From DATARH01 sp035309005 (lineage in GTDB: Bacteria > Pseudomonadota > Alphaproteobacteria > ATCC43930 > CGMCC-115725): a stretch of DNA of 64,000 nucleotides. The notes below the pieces were generated by a model. It saw only the letters and a list, made by a program, of their open reading frames with translations, made no database searches and was not told the DNA's origin. The stretch spans positions 42,713 to 106,712 of the forward strand of contig DATGFP010000117.1 of assembly GCA_035309005.1 (NCBI GenBank), written 5' to 3'. Of this stretch, positions 42,467 to 51,339 are shown piece by piece. The position numbers were made by a program, and so were the translations under genes. Every line of letters begins with the position of its first letter. The stretch's first letter is position 1.

Positions 42467-43503
42467 GCGGCCGCCGCGACGGAAGCCACCGCGGCGAACA
42501 GCGCCTCGACCGGCTCCTTCGGCAGGTTGCGGGTGATGAAGACGAGGCGGGAGCGGCGGTCGGCGTCGGGCCAGGCTTCGAGCTCAACCGGGCGGTGCGC
42601 GACGTGCTGCACCGCATGCACGACGACCGGTCCGCGGCAACCCGCGACCGCAACCAACCCCTTGACGCGCAGCAGGTCGGCGCCGCGCAGCCCGGTGAGC
42701 ACCGCCATCGCCTGTTCGAACACCGGCCACGGCAGCGGCGCATCGAAGAACAGCGCAAAGCTGTCGATGCCGTGCGAATGGGCGTGCGCGTGGTCGTGCT
42801 GGTGGGCCGCGACCCGAGCGGGTAAGTCGAGGCTTTCATCGAGCACGAAACCGGGCGCAATCGCGCCATGCACGGCGGTCGCGCGCGGCGCCGCGGTCAA
42901 TTGGGCGATGCGGCCGGTCAAGGCCTTGAGCGTGGCGGAGTCGACGAGGTCGGTCTTGGTCAGGACGATGCGATCGGCCAAGGCCACCTGCTGGCGCGCC
43001 TCGGGTATCTGCGCGAGGTTGCCGGCGCCGCCCGGCGCGTCGACCACGGTCACCAGCGCCTGCAGGTGGAATTCCTCGCCCAGCGCGCGGTCGCTGGCCA
43101 GTGTCTGCAACACCGGGCCGGGGTCGGCGAGGCCGCTCGTCTCGATGACGACGCGCTGAAAGCTCGGCACCCTGCCCTGCGCCCGATCGGCGAACAGGGT
43201 GCGCAGGCTTTCCTGCAGATCGCTGCGCACGGCGCAGCACAGGCACCCGTTGCCCAGCAGCACTGTCGCGTCGCTCGAGGCGCGCAGCAGGGCGTCGTCG
43301 ATGCCGATTTCGCCGAACTCGTTGATTACGACCGCGGTGTTGGCGCCCTCCGGAGCCCTCAGCAATTCACGGATCAGCGTCGTCTTGCCCGAGCCGAGAA
43401 ACCCGGTGACGACCGTCACCGGGATGCGCGCCCCGCGCGCCCGCCGCTGCCGCCGGCCAAATGGGGAGGCATCGCGCGTGGTGAAGAGCTCCGCGTGCGT
43501 CAC
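42463..43503 (-). CDS. CobW/COG0523 family GTPase
   Basis: A 346-residue P-loop GTPase of the metal-chaperone COG0523 family. VVTGFLGSGKTTLIREL is the P-loop, NGCLCCAVRSDL the metal-binding CxCC, VIETSGLADPGPVL the Walker B-like switch, and ILTKTDLVD the guanine-specificity motif. A His-rich stretch, HQHDHAHAHSHG (residues ~238-249), can bind zinc or another metal. The C-terminal CobW_C domain is present. Family members insert Zn, Co or other metals into target proteins. Confidence 0.9.
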   Translation of the reverse strand: MTHAELFTTRDASPFGRRQRRARGARIPVTVVTGFLGSGKTTLIRELLRAPEGANTAVVINEFGEIGIDDALLRASSDATVLLGNGCLCCAVRSDLQESLRTLFADRAQGRVPSFQRVVIETSGLADPGPVLQTLASDRALGEEFHLQALVTVVDAPGGAGNLAQIPEARQQVALADRIVLTKTDLVDSATLKALTGRIAQLTAAPRATAVHGAIAPGFVLDESLDLPARVAAHQHDHAHAHSHGIDSFALFFDAPLPWPVFEQAMAVLTGLRGADLLRVKGLVAVAGCRGPVVVHAVQHVAHRPVELEAWPDADRRSRLVFITRNLPKEPVEALFAAVASVAAAA

Positions 43504-43522
43504 GTCAATGCGACTCCTGAAA

Positions 43523-43603
43523 CGTCACCCCCGCGAAAACGGGGGTCCAGGGGCAACCGGCGTCGACTCGCCGCTCTGGATTCCCGCTAACGCGGGAATG
43601 ACG
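43523..43603. repeat. Two-hairpin palindromic repeat (CCCGCG type)
   Basis: An 81-base element with outer CGTCA/TGACG ends. Inside are two hairpins: ACCCCCG-CGAAAA-CGGGGGT and TTCCCGC-TAAC-GCGGGAA, joined by GGTCCAG and CTGGATT arms that also pair. It is a different family from the GTCATTGCGAG repeats and matches a widespread proteobacterial intergenic type. It lies between the CobW-type gene and the LVIVD gene. Confidence 0.8.
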
Positions 43604-43616
43604 AAAGTTCAAGCGC

Positions 43617-44849
43617 TCAGAAATCCATTTCGAGCGTGTAGAGGCCGCCGACGTGGCGGTCGACGGCGAAGACGATGCCGCGGTCGTCGACGAAGACATC
43701 GTTGATCTGGCAGGCGCCGGTCGGCGCGCCGGCGACCTGCGGCGCGAAATGCGCGACCTCTTTGGGCTGGTACGGGTTCGAGAGGTCGTAGGCTCGGAGG
43801 CCGCCGTTGAAGAACGTGCCGAAAACGATGTTTTCCGATTTCCAGCAGCCTTCCTTCGGCAGGTTCTCCCAGAGGTTATGGGCGCCGAAGCGGCCGCCGC
43901 GGCGCGCGAAGCTCTCGACCGGCGGCAACGGGCAGGTCGAGATCGGCACCGGATTTTCTTCGGTGCGGTTGTCGACGATCCACACCAGCTTCGGCCAGTC
44001 GGCGCCGTCATTGCGGGTGCACTCGTCGCTGACCACCAGCAGGTCGCGCTCGAAGAACGGCACGACCGTGTGGGTGAAGCCGAAATTGGGCGGATGGTAA
44101 TCCCAGCGCGAGACCATCTTCGGGTGCGCCTTATCGGCGATGTCGAGGATGATCATGCCACCGTCGATATAGCCCATATAGACGCGGTCCGGGCGCTGCG
44201 GGTAGACGTTGGTGTTGTGCGGGCGGAAGCCGGTGTCGGTGCCCTCAGGATGGCGGGTCGGCGGCGCGACGTTGTCGCCCTGCTGCGTGCCGGGCAGCCA
44301 CCAGCGGCCGACCTCGGTGGGCTTCGACGGGTTCTTCACGTCGATGCATTGATAAAACTGGTCGTCGTTCGGGTGGGTCGGGCGCGAGTCGGCCGAGCCC
44401 GAGCTCATGTGGATATATTCGCCGTCGGCGAACCACAGCTGGTGGACGCCGCGCGAGGTCGGGCCGGAGCGGTCGAAAAACGCGATGCGCCGCGGGCTTT
44501 CCGGCACCGATATGTCGAAGATCTCGACACCGGCCGGCTGCAGGCCGACCTTGGTCGTCTGGTAGGCGATCGCCATGATGTCGCCGACCGTCTCCAGGGA
44601 ATTGGAGCGCATGTGGGTCTGCGGCAGGTCGGCGCGCGAGACGATCTTCGGGTTGCGCGGGTCGCTGACATCGACCGAGGTGAAGTTTTTCGGCGCGCTC
44701 TCGTGGGCGAGCCAAAGGATCCGCCGCCCGTCCTTGGCGAGCTGCAAGGACATCCCCTCGCCCATGCCGCCGAAGCCGTCGAGCGCGTTGTGCGCCAAGA
44801 CCTTGAAGTTCCAGATCAGCGTTTCGTTGGTGGTTGCGCCTTGCGCCAT
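43617..44849 (-). CDS. LVIVD-repeat beta-propeller protein
   Basis: A 410-residue protein with several LVIVD-type blades, each ending in short strands such as VEIFDISVPESPRRIAFF, MIILDIADKAHPKMVSRW and RAYDLSNPYQPKEVAHF. Histidines and acidic residues recur (RPHNTNVYPQ, FGFTHTVVPF), suggesting a metal or ligand site at the propeller centre. No signal peptide is seen. Function unknown; the family is often near degradation or transport genes. Confidence 0.82.
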   Translation of the reverse strand: MAQGATTNETLIWNFKVLAHNALDGFGGMGEGMSLQLAKDGRRILWLAHESAPKNFTSVDVSDPRNPKIVSRADLPQTHMRSNSLETVGDIMAIAYQTTKVGLQPAGVEIFDISVPESPRRIAFFDRSGPTSRGVHQLWFADGEYIHMSSGSADSRPTHPNDDQFYQCIDVKNPSKPTEVGRWWLPGTQQGDNVAPPTRHPEGTDTGFRPHNTNVYPQRPDRVYMGYIDGGMIILDIADKAHPKMVSRWDYHPPNFGFTHTVVPFFERDLLVVSDECTRNDGADWPKLVWIVDNRTEENPVPISTCPLPPVESFARRGGRFGAHNLWENLPKEGCWKSENIVFGTFFNGGLRAYDLSNPYQPKEVAHFAPQVAGAPTGACQINDVFVDDRGIVFAVDRHVGGLYTLEMDF

Positions 44850-44942
44850 CTTGCTCCCCTCTGCACCGGCAAATCGATCGCCGCAACGATAGCCGCGTCG
44901 GCCTCGGAAAGTCTACGCCACCGGTGCGGTTTGCCGGCGCGC

Positions 44943-45764
44943 TCAGCGCTTGCGCGCCCGCAGCGACACCGACAGCGGCAAGTAGGGAACGCCGTCCGGG
45001 AGGCGCCACAGCCCATCGGGGCCGCGCCGGCACATCGGGAACGGCGGCCACGGCAGCGTCGCGTGCTCGTGGAGGAATTCGAGCGCCAGCCCGGCATCGA
45101 TCAGTGCGCTGACCAGCCGCGACAGCGAGTGGATCCACTCGTAGGTGCGGGTCGCGGCGAGCGGTGTCGGGTCGCCGCTGTAGGTCGCGGCCGTATCGAA
45201 GACGAGCGGCCGGTCGGCTGGCGTGTCGAGGGCGAATTCAGGGACGAGGCGCCCGTCGCGCTCCTCCAGCGCCAGCATGTGGGGATGCGCGTCGGCGAAA
45301 TAGAGAAAGCCGCCCGGCGCCAGCAGCGCCGCGATCGTCCTCGCCCAGCGGCCGAGATTCGGCAGCCAGCAGATCGTTCCCCAGGTCGTGTAGACGATGT
45401 CGAACTGGCCGGCGACGGCGGCGCGCGCCGTGTAGACGTCGCGGCAGACGAAATCGGCAGCGATCCCGAGCGTCGCGGCAAGTCGGCGCGCCTCGGCGAT
45501 CGCTATAGGCGAGAAATCGACGCCGGTGACGGCGGCGCCGGCCCGCGCCAGGGTCAGCGTATCGAGGCCGAAATGGCATTGCAGATGGACGAGGCGCCGG
45601 CCGGCGACCTCGCCCAATTCCATCGCCTCGATCGGATGCAGCCCCTTGTTGCCCGCGAGAAATCGCTCGACCGCGTAAAAGCCGCTGCGGTCGCGCCGGT
45701 GGATCGGCACGCGCTCGTCCCAGTTGCGCCGGTTGGCGGCGAGGAATTCGCTGTGGCCCGATAT
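44943..45764 (-). CDS. SAM methyltransferase, ATA start position
   Basis: About 273 residues. The N-terminal pattern NRRNWDERVPIHRRDRSGFY, the SAM-binding LVHLQCHFGLDTLTLAR, VTGVDFSPIAI, and YTTWGTICWLPNLGRW identify a class I methyltransferase family in which the NWDERVPIH start is conserved. To include it, translation must begin at ATA (45764-45762, giving M-SGHSEFLAAN); no ATG, GTG or TTG lies in frame upstream for at least 70 bases, while GAGG is seven bases before the ATA. GTG at 45710 is the only normal start and would cut off the conserved residues. Divergent from the amidohydrolase gene at 45843. Confidence 0.72.
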   Translation of the reverse strand: MSGHSEFLAANRRNWDERVPIHRRDRSGFYAVERFLAGNKGLHPIEAMELGEVAGRRLVHLQCHFGLDTLTLARAGAAVTGVDFSPIAIAEARRLAATLGIAADFVCRDVYTARAAVAGQFDIVYTTWGTICWLPNLGRWARTIAALLAPGGFLYFADAHPHMLALEERDGRLVPEFALDTPADRPLVFDTAATYSGDPTPLAATRTYEWIHSLSRLVSALIDAGLALEFLHEHATLPWPPFPMCRRGPDGLWRLPDGVPYLPLSVSLRARKR

Positions 45765-45842
45765 CGGTCGGCCTCGGCGGTTGGTCGAAGAAGCCGGCTG
45801 ACGTATACCTGCGGCAGCCCCGCCGCAACAGGCCCGACGCCC

Positions 45843-47081
45843 ATGGACCTCGTGATCAGGAACGCCCGCCTCGCCGACCGACCCGACGACGGCGCGCTCG
45901 ACATCGCCGTCGCGGACGGCAGGATCGTCGCGATCGGCAGCGTACCGTCAGAGGCCGCCGCGTCCGCCCGAAGCTACGATGCCGAGGGGCGGCTCATCTG
46001 CGGCGGGCTGATCGAGACGCACATCCATCTCGACAAGTCGCGCATCGTCGGCCGCTGCCCGCCGCCTTCGGGTCGTCGGGTCAACCCGGTAACGATGACC
46101 GCGCCGCTCAAGAAGGACTTCACGGCCGAGGACGTCTATCGGCGCGCCGAGGCGACATTGCGCGAGTGCCTCGCCCATGGCACGACCCGGATGCGTACCC
46201 AGCTCGAGGTCGATCCGGCGGTGGGCCTGCGCAGCTTCGAGGCGGTCGAGGCGCTGGCCGCCGATTACAGATGGGCGATCGACCTCGAAATCTGCGTCTT
46301 TCCGCAAGACGGGATGACCAACTACCCCGGCACCGAGGAATTGCTCGTCGCGGCCCTGAAGCAGGGCGCCCCGGTGTTGGGCGCGGCGCCGCGCTACGAC
46401 AGCGACCCCGGGGAGCAGCTCGAGCGCATCTTCGCCTTGGCGCGCGACTACGACGTCGACCTCGACCTCCACCTCGACGTCGGCGACGACCCGGGGCAGA
46501 TGCACATCTATCAGGTGCTGGAACTGACCGAGCGCTTCGGGCGCGGCGGCCGGGTCGTTGCCGGCCACATGGCGAAGCTTTCGCTGTTGCCGCCGGCTGA
46601 TGTCGCCGCGCTGGCGCGCCGCCTCGCCGGCGCCGGCATCGCGGTGACGGTATTGCCGGCGACCGACCTCTATCTGATGGGCCGCGAGCGCGACCACGCA
46701 GTGGTGCGCGGCGTCGCCGACGCCAATTTCCTCAGCGCCAACGGCGTCACCTGCTCGCTCTCCAGCAACAACGTCCTCAACCCGGCGACCCCCTACGGCG
46801 ATTGCTCCCTAATCCGCATGGCCAATCTGCACGCCAACGTGCTGCAGATCGCGGCGCCCGAGGAACTACGCGCGTTGTTCGGCATGCTGACCGAGCGCTC
46901 GGCCCGCCTGCTCAACCTCACCGATTATGGAATTGCGCCCGGCAACCCGGCCGATCTCGTGGTGATAGACACGGAAACGCCGGAGCAGGCGATCGCCGAG
47001 ATCCGCCCGCCGCTCGCCGTCTGGAAACGCGGCCGCCAAACCGTCATCCGCTCCCCGCCCGAGCTTCTGCCGCCGCCTTAA
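45843..47081 (+). CDS. Cytosine-deaminase-like amidohydrolase
   Basis: A 412-residue TIM-barrel amidohydrolase. The metal motif is IETHIHLDKSR (HxHxD), with LDLHLDVGDDP and VAGHMAKLS providing later ligands, and LSSNNVLNPATPYGD late in the barrel. The N- and C-terminal beta-sandwich strands (VIRNARLADRPDDG and PADLVVIDTE) are typical of CodA-like deaminases. The substrate is likely a cyclic amide or amidine, not provable here. ATG at 45843; the stop overlaps the stop of the next opposite-strand gene by four bases. Confidence 0.85.
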   Translation: MDLVIRNARLADRPDDGALDIAVADGRIVAIGSVPSEAAASARSYDAEGRLICGGLIETHIHLDKSRIVGRCPPPSGRRVNPVTMTAPLKKDFTAEDVYRRAEATLRECLAHGTTRMRTQLEVDPAVGLRSFEAVEALAADYRWAIDLEICVFPQDGMTNYPGTEELLVAALKQGAPVLGAAPRYDSDPGEQLERIFALARDYDVDLDLHLDVGDDPGQMHIYQVLELTERFGRGGRVVAGHMAKLSLLPPADVAALARRLAGAGIAVTVLPATDLYLMGRERDHAVVRGVADANFLSANGVTCSLSSNNVLNPATPYGDCSLIRMANLHANVLQIAAPEELRALFGMLTERSARLLNLTDYGIAPGNPADLVVIDTETPEQAIAEIRPPLAVWKRGRQTVIRSPPELLPPP

Positions 47082-48064
47082 ACCATGCGCTCGTCGGGGC
47101 CGATCAGGTTGCGGGGCGTCTCGCCAAGGATGGCGCGGCGGCAGTTGCGCACTGCGCGGCGCAGGTATTCGTCGCGCCAGGCGCCGCCGCCGGCCGAATT
47201 GTGCGGCGAGCCGACGACGTTGGGCAGGTCGAGAAACGCGTGGGCCATCGCGAAATGCCCGTGCCGCACCGGCTCGACCCACCACGCGTCTATGCCGGCA
47301 AAAAACCGCCGATGCGCCACGAGGTGGGCGTAGAGCGCCGCCTCGTCGACGATCTCGCCGCGCGCGACGTTGACGAGGATCGCATCCTCCTTCATCAGCT
47401 TGAGTTCGCGGGCGCCGATTAGCCCAGCCGTAGCGGTGGTCAGCGCCGCGCTGATCACCAAGAGATCGGCGGCGCGCAGCATCTCGTCGAGCCGATCGGT
47501 GGTGGCGATCCAATCGGTCGGCTCGGCGCTCGCGCCGCGCCGGTTGATCGCGTGGATCCGCATCCCGAAGGCACGCATCAGGCGCGCCGCCGCGACCCCG
47601 ACCGCGCCGAACCCGAGAATGCCGCACACCCCGCCGCGCAGCATGCGGTTGCTGTTGCGCTGGTTAAATTCGCCGCGCTTCAGACTGTCGTGCTCGACAA
47701 ACAGCCGCTTGGCGCAAGCCAGCGCCAGCGCGACGATATGTTCCGACATCGGCTCGGTGCCGCCGCCCTTGTTGGCGGCGACCGGCAGTTCCGCCGGCAG
47801 GTCGCGCGTCGGCACCCAATCGACGCCGGCGGCGGTGAACTGCAGGAGCCGCGCCCCGCGGATCAAGGGGATTTCGTTGGAGCTCAACTCCTTCGAGGTG
47901 TCGTGCGCCAGGAGCGCCCCGGCGCGGCGCAACGCCGCGCCGCGCGCGCCGTGCGGCAGGTCGGCGAGGTACACCACCTCGGCCGCCCCGGCCAGTTCCT
48001 CTGCGACGATCTCGCGGCTGCGCCCGGTCAATTGGTAGGTGACCACCAGCGGCCCTGCACTCAT
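47078..48064 (-). CDS. D-2-hydroxyacid dehydrogenase family protein
   Basis: A 328-residue NAD-dependent enzyme. The Rossmann motif is GILGFGAVGVAAARLM; the catalytic set is visible as Arg in FTAAGVDWVPTRD/VNVARGEIVDE, Glu in that region and His in GSPHNSAGG. The unusual GSPHN (rather than TPHxA) and the HDTSKELSSNEIPLIRG stretch indicate a divergent branch. Substrate unknown. Starts at ATG 48064 and may be the partner of the convergent amidohydrolase in a degradation route. Confidence 0.85.
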   Translation of the reverse strand: MSAGPLVVTYQLTGRSREIVAEELAGAAEVVYLADLPHGARGAALRRAGALLAHDTSKELSSNEIPLIRGARLLQFTAAGVDWVPTRDLPAELPVAANKGGGTEPMSEHIVALALACAKRLFVEHDSLKRGEFNQRNSNRMLRGGVCGILGFGAVGVAAARLMRAFGMRIHAINRRGASAEPTDWIATTDRLDEMLRAADLLVISAALTTATAGLIGARELKLMKEDAILVNVARGEIVDEAALYAHLVAHRRFFAGIDAWWVEPVRHGHFAMAHAFLDLPNVVGSPHNSAGGGAWRDEYLRRAVRNCRRAILGETPRNLIGPDERMV

Positions 48065-48224
48065 CCGCAATCCTCCGATTCCCTGCGCGTGTCGCCGCCA
48101 GCATAGCGGCCTGCGCCCGATTGCGCCGATAGAGTGTGGCGCGACGCCGATCACCGAAGGGCGTTTCATTCACACCGCGTGCCGGGATAACCTCACGGCA
48201 AATAAGCCTGCCGGAGCCTTGCCC

Positions 48225-48947
48225 ATGCCCGATAGCACGACCCCGCCCGCCTTCCCGCCGACCCCGCGCACCCGCGTGCGCCGCCACCCCGAACGGGCGC
48301 ATTACGACCGCGAGACGGTGTTCGCGATCCTCGACGCGGCGCTGCTCGCCCATGTCGGCTACATCATCGACGGGCGGCCCTACGTCACCCCGACGCTCTA
48401 CTGGCGCGAGGGCGATCGGCTTTATTGGCACGGCTCGTCGGCCAGCCGCATGCTGCGCATGCAAGCTGCCGGCATCCCGGTGTGCCTGACGGTCAGCCAT
48501 GTCGACGGCCTGGTACTGGCGCGCTCGGCCTTCCGCCACTCGCTCAACTACCGTGCGGTGATGGCCTTCGGCACCGCCGCGCCGGTCACCGACCCGGCCG
48601 AGAAAGAAGCCGGCCTCAACGCCTTCGTCGAGCGGCTCTATCCCGGCCGCACCCGGTTGATGCGCCCGATCCTGCCGCAGGAATTGAAGGCGACGAGCCT
48701 CCTCTCGATGCTGATCGAGGACGCCTCGGCGAAGATCCGCGACGACGGCCCGCTCGATCTCGCCGAGGATTTGGGCGCGCCCTGCTGGGCCGGCGTGGTG
48801 CCGATCGCGCAGCGCCTCGGCGCCCCCTTTCCCGACGCGCGGGCCGCGCCGCCGGGCGGCGCCGAGCCGGAGGTCGGCCATTTCGCCGAGGGCGCCACCT
48901 TTGACGCCGTGCTCCTCGCCCTGGCGCGGCGCTACGCGGCGGGGTGA
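48225..48947 (+). CDS. Pyridoxamine 5'-phosphate oxidase family protein
   Basis: A 240-residue split-barrel flavin-binding protein of the NimA/PF12900 type. RVRRHPERAHYDRETVFAIL begins the domain, HVGYIIDGRPYVTPTLYW the FMN-binding strand, YWHGSSASRMLR and RSAFRHSLNYRAVM follow. Relatives reduce nitro compounds or act as unknown oxidoreductases. Fourteen bases separate its stop from that of the convergent luciferase-like gene. Confidence 0.87.
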   Translation: MPDSTTPPAFPPTPRTRVRRHPERAHYDRETVFAILDAALLAHVGYIIDGRPYVTPTLYWREGDRLYWHGSSASRMLRMQAAGIPVCLTVSHVDGLVLARSAFRHSLNYRAVMAFGTAAPVTDPAEKEAGLNAFVERLYPGRTRLMRPILPQELKATSLLSMLIEDASAKIRDDGPLDLAEDLGAPCWAGVVPIAQRLGAPFPDARAAPPGGAEPEVGHFAEGATFDAVLLALARRYAAG

Positions 48948-48961
48948 CCGCAGCCGCCGCC

Positions 48962-49933
48962 TCACTCCGCGGCTTGCGCGGCGGGGCGGCGCTTTGCCGG
49001 CTTCGGCCAACGTTGGGCGATGCGGGGGAGGATTTCGTCGATCAGGCGGCGGGTCTGGGACATGATCTCGTCGTCACCCTTGGCTGATGGGCGCAGGATG
49101 AATTTGGAGACCCCGGCCTCGACGTAGTCGGCGATGCGCCGGACAATCGCCTCGGCGTCGCCGATCGCGAAATAATCCTTGGGCTCGCGGCCGGTGCGCT
49201 TTCTATAGGCGTCGAACAACGGCACCAGGGCCGGGTCATCCGGCGAGCCGAAGCGGTAGGGGATGCCGGCGCCGTAATGGTCGTCGTCGATGGTGCGGCC
49301 CGCCTCGATCGCCGCCGCCTTGATCGCGGCCACCACGACAGCGGCCTGCGCCGGGGTTTCGGGGCCGGCCTGCCAGCCGGTGCCGAGGCGCGCGGTGCGC
49401 CGGATCGCCGCCTCCGACGAGCCGCCGATCCACATCGGCAGATCCGCCTGCACCGGCTTCGGCGAAATGGAGGCGCCCGAGAGGTGATAGTGCACCCCCT
49501 CGAAATCGACCTTGTCCTCGCTCCATAGCCGGCGGATCACCTCAAGCCCCTCGTCGGTCTTGCGGCCGCGGGTCTTGGGGTCGAGGTTGAGGGTCGTCCA
49601 TTCCGGCCCCAATGGGCTGCCGATGCCGAAGGCCGGCAACAGCCGCCCGTTCGACAGAAAGTCAATGGTCGCGCATTGCCGCGCCACCAAGACGGCGTCG
49701 CGCATCGCCAGGGATAGGACATTGACCCCAAACTTGATGCGACGCGTCCGGCCGGCCAATGCCGCCATCACGCTCATGCATTCGAGGAACGGTGTCGGGC
49801 TGACCAGCCGGTCGGTCTGCCAGATCGAATCAATTCCGCCCGCCTCGCACAGATCGACCCAGCGCCAATAGGCGGCAGCGCCGGAAAACGGGAATTCCAT
49901 CGTCCCGACCCCGATCGCGACGTTGTTCGGCAT
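48962..49933 (-). CDS. LLM class flavin-dependent oxidoreductase
   Basis: A 323-residue luciferase-like monooxygenase-fold protein. SIWQTDRLVSPTPFLE, FGVNVLSLAMRDAVLVARQCATID, FGIGSPLGPEW and LPMWIGGSSEAAIRRTARLG are the usual strands, and KFILRPSAKGDDEIM ends the barrel. The family uses FMNH2 or F420; which one here cannot be told, though F420 use is possible. Diverges from cobB with 74 bases between. Confidence 0.85.
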   Translation of the reverse strand: MPNNVAIGVGTMEFPFSGAAAYWRWVDLCEAGGIDSIWQTDRLVSPTPFLECMSVMAALAGRTRRIKFGVNVLSLAMRDAVLVARQCATIDFLSNGRLLPAFGIGSPLGPEWTTLNLDPKTRGRKTDEGLEVIRRLWSEDKVDFEGVHYHLSGASISPKPVQADLPMWIGGSSEAAIRRTARLGTGWQAGPETPAQAAVVVAAIKAAAIEAGRTIDDDHYGAGIPYRFGSPDDPALVPLFDAYRKRTGREPKDYFAIGDAEAIVRRIADYVEAGVSKFILRPSAKGDDEIMSQTRRLIDEILPRIAQRWPKPAKRRPAAQAAE

Positions 49934-50007
49934 CAGCCTCTCCTTGTCTGGCGCGGCGAACTATGGCCCGATCGCGCCCCTCTTGCCCAGCGGGAGTGTT
50001 GGCGACG

Positions 50008-51327
50008 ATGCGTGCGCCCGGCCTGATCATCGCCGCCCCCGCCTCGGGCAGCGGCAAGACGCTGGTGACGCTGGGCCTCTTGCGCCACCTGCGCGAGCGC
50101 GGCATGCGCGTCGCCGCCGCCAAGGCCGGGCCGGATTATATCGACCCGACCTTTCACACCGCGGCGAGCGGCGGCGTCTGCCGTAACCTCGACCTCTGGG
50201 CGATGCGCCCGGCGACCCTCGCCGGACTTGCCGGCGGGCTCGACAGCGCCGCCGACATCGTGCTGTGTGAGGGGGTGATGGGCCTCTTCGACGGCACCGG
50301 TCCGGACGGCGAAGCGGGCTCTACCGCGGCGCTCGCCCGGCTGACCGGCTGGCCCGCTGTGCTGGTTGTCGACGCGCGGCGGCAGGGCGCCTCGGCCGCG
50401 GCCCTGGTCGCCGGCTTCGCGCGCCACGACCCAGCATTGCCGTTCGCCGGGGTGATCTTCAACCGGGTGGCCGGCACCCACCACCACACCCTCCTCGAAG
50501 CCGCGATGGCGCGCCACCTCCCCGACATTCCCTGCCTCGGCGCGTTGCCGCACGACCCCGGGCTGACATTGCCCGAGCGCCATCTCGGCCTCGTCCCGGC
50601 CGGCGAGCATGCCGCGGCCGAGGCGGTGATCGTGCGCGCTGCGAGCCTTATAGCCGAGCGCCTCGACGTAGACCGGCTGCTCACGCTCGCCCGCCCGGCG
50701 ACGCTCGCCGCCGCCGACTCGGCCGCGCCGCTGCTGCCGCTCGGGACGCGCATCGCGATCGCGCGCGACGACGCCTTCCTCTTCGCCTACCCCGCGGTGC
50801 TGCAAGGCTGGCGCGAGCAGGGCGCCGAATTGTCGTTTTTCGCGCCGCTCGCCGACGAGCCGCCGGACCCGGCGACCGACGCGATCTACCTGCCCGGCGG
50901 CTACCCGGAACTGCACGCCGGCCGCCTCGCCTCGGCTGGGCATTGCCTCGCCGGGTTGCGTCGCGCTGCCTCGGCCGGCGTCGTCATCTACGGTGAGTGC
51001 GGCGGCTACATGGCGCTCGGGGAAGCGCTGACCGACGCCGACGGCAACCCGCACCGCATGGCCGGGCTGTTGCCGCTGAAAACAAGCTTCGCCGATCGCG
51101 GTCTGCATCTCGGCTACCGCGATGCCACGGTGCTCACTGCGGGGCCGCTCGGCGCTGCCGGCGCGCGCTTTCGCGGCCACGAATTCCACTACGCGACTAC
51201 CCTCGAAGCCGAAGGCGAGCCGCTCTTTACGTTGTGCGACGCCTCGGGCCATGATCTGGGCCAGGGCGGGTTGCGGCGCGGCTCGGTGATGGGGTCCTTC
51301 ATCCACCTGGTCGACCGCGCCGATTGA
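50008..51327 (+). CDS. cobB: Cobyrinate a,c-diamide synthase
   Basis: A 439-residue two-domain amidotransferase of cobalamin synthesis, using glutamine and ATP on cobyrinate side chains a and c (CobB/CbiA). P-loop LIIAAPASGSGKTLVTLGLL is at the N-terminus, AKAGPDYIDPTFH and EGVMGLFDG follow, and the class I GATase domain has YLPGGYPELH, the cysteine in YGECGGYMALG, and HEFHYAT. Complete. No other cob gene or cobalamin riboswitch is visible nearby, although the window encodes a B12-dependent radical SAM enzyme. ATG 50008 is chosen; GTG 49996 is possible. Confidence 0.92.
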   Translation: MRAPGLIIAAPASGSGKTLVTLGLLRHLRERGMRVAAAKAGPDYIDPTFHTAASGGVCRNLDLWAMRPATLAGLAGGLDSAADIVLCEGVMGLFDGTGPDGEAGSTAALARLTGWPAVLVVDARRQGASAAALVAGFARHDPALPFAGVIFNRVAGTHHHTLLEAAMARHLPDIPCLGALPHDPGLTLPERHLGLVPAGEHAAAEAVIVRAASLIAERLDVDRLLTLARPATLAAADSAAPLLPLGTRIAIARDDAFLFAYPAVLQGWREQGAELSFFAPLADEPPDPATDAIYLPGGYPELHAGRLASAGHCLAGLRRAASAGVVIYGECGGYMALGEALTDADGNPHRMAGLLPLKTSFADRGLHLGYRDATVLTAGPLGAAGARFRGHEFHYATTLEAEGEPLFTLCDASGHDLGQGGLRRGSVMGSFIHLVDRAD

Positions 51328-51339
51328 CGGAGACGAAGC

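Noticed and set aside
43653..47081. A 1142-codon open frame on the plus strand
   Set aside because: Its first two thirds run antisense over the LVIVD and methyltransferase genes; only the part from ATG 45843 has a protein family. Long antisense frames are expected in such GC-rich DNA.
49934..50007. Cobalamin riboswitch before cobB
   Set aside because: Only 74 bases and none of the conserved B12-box sequences are present.
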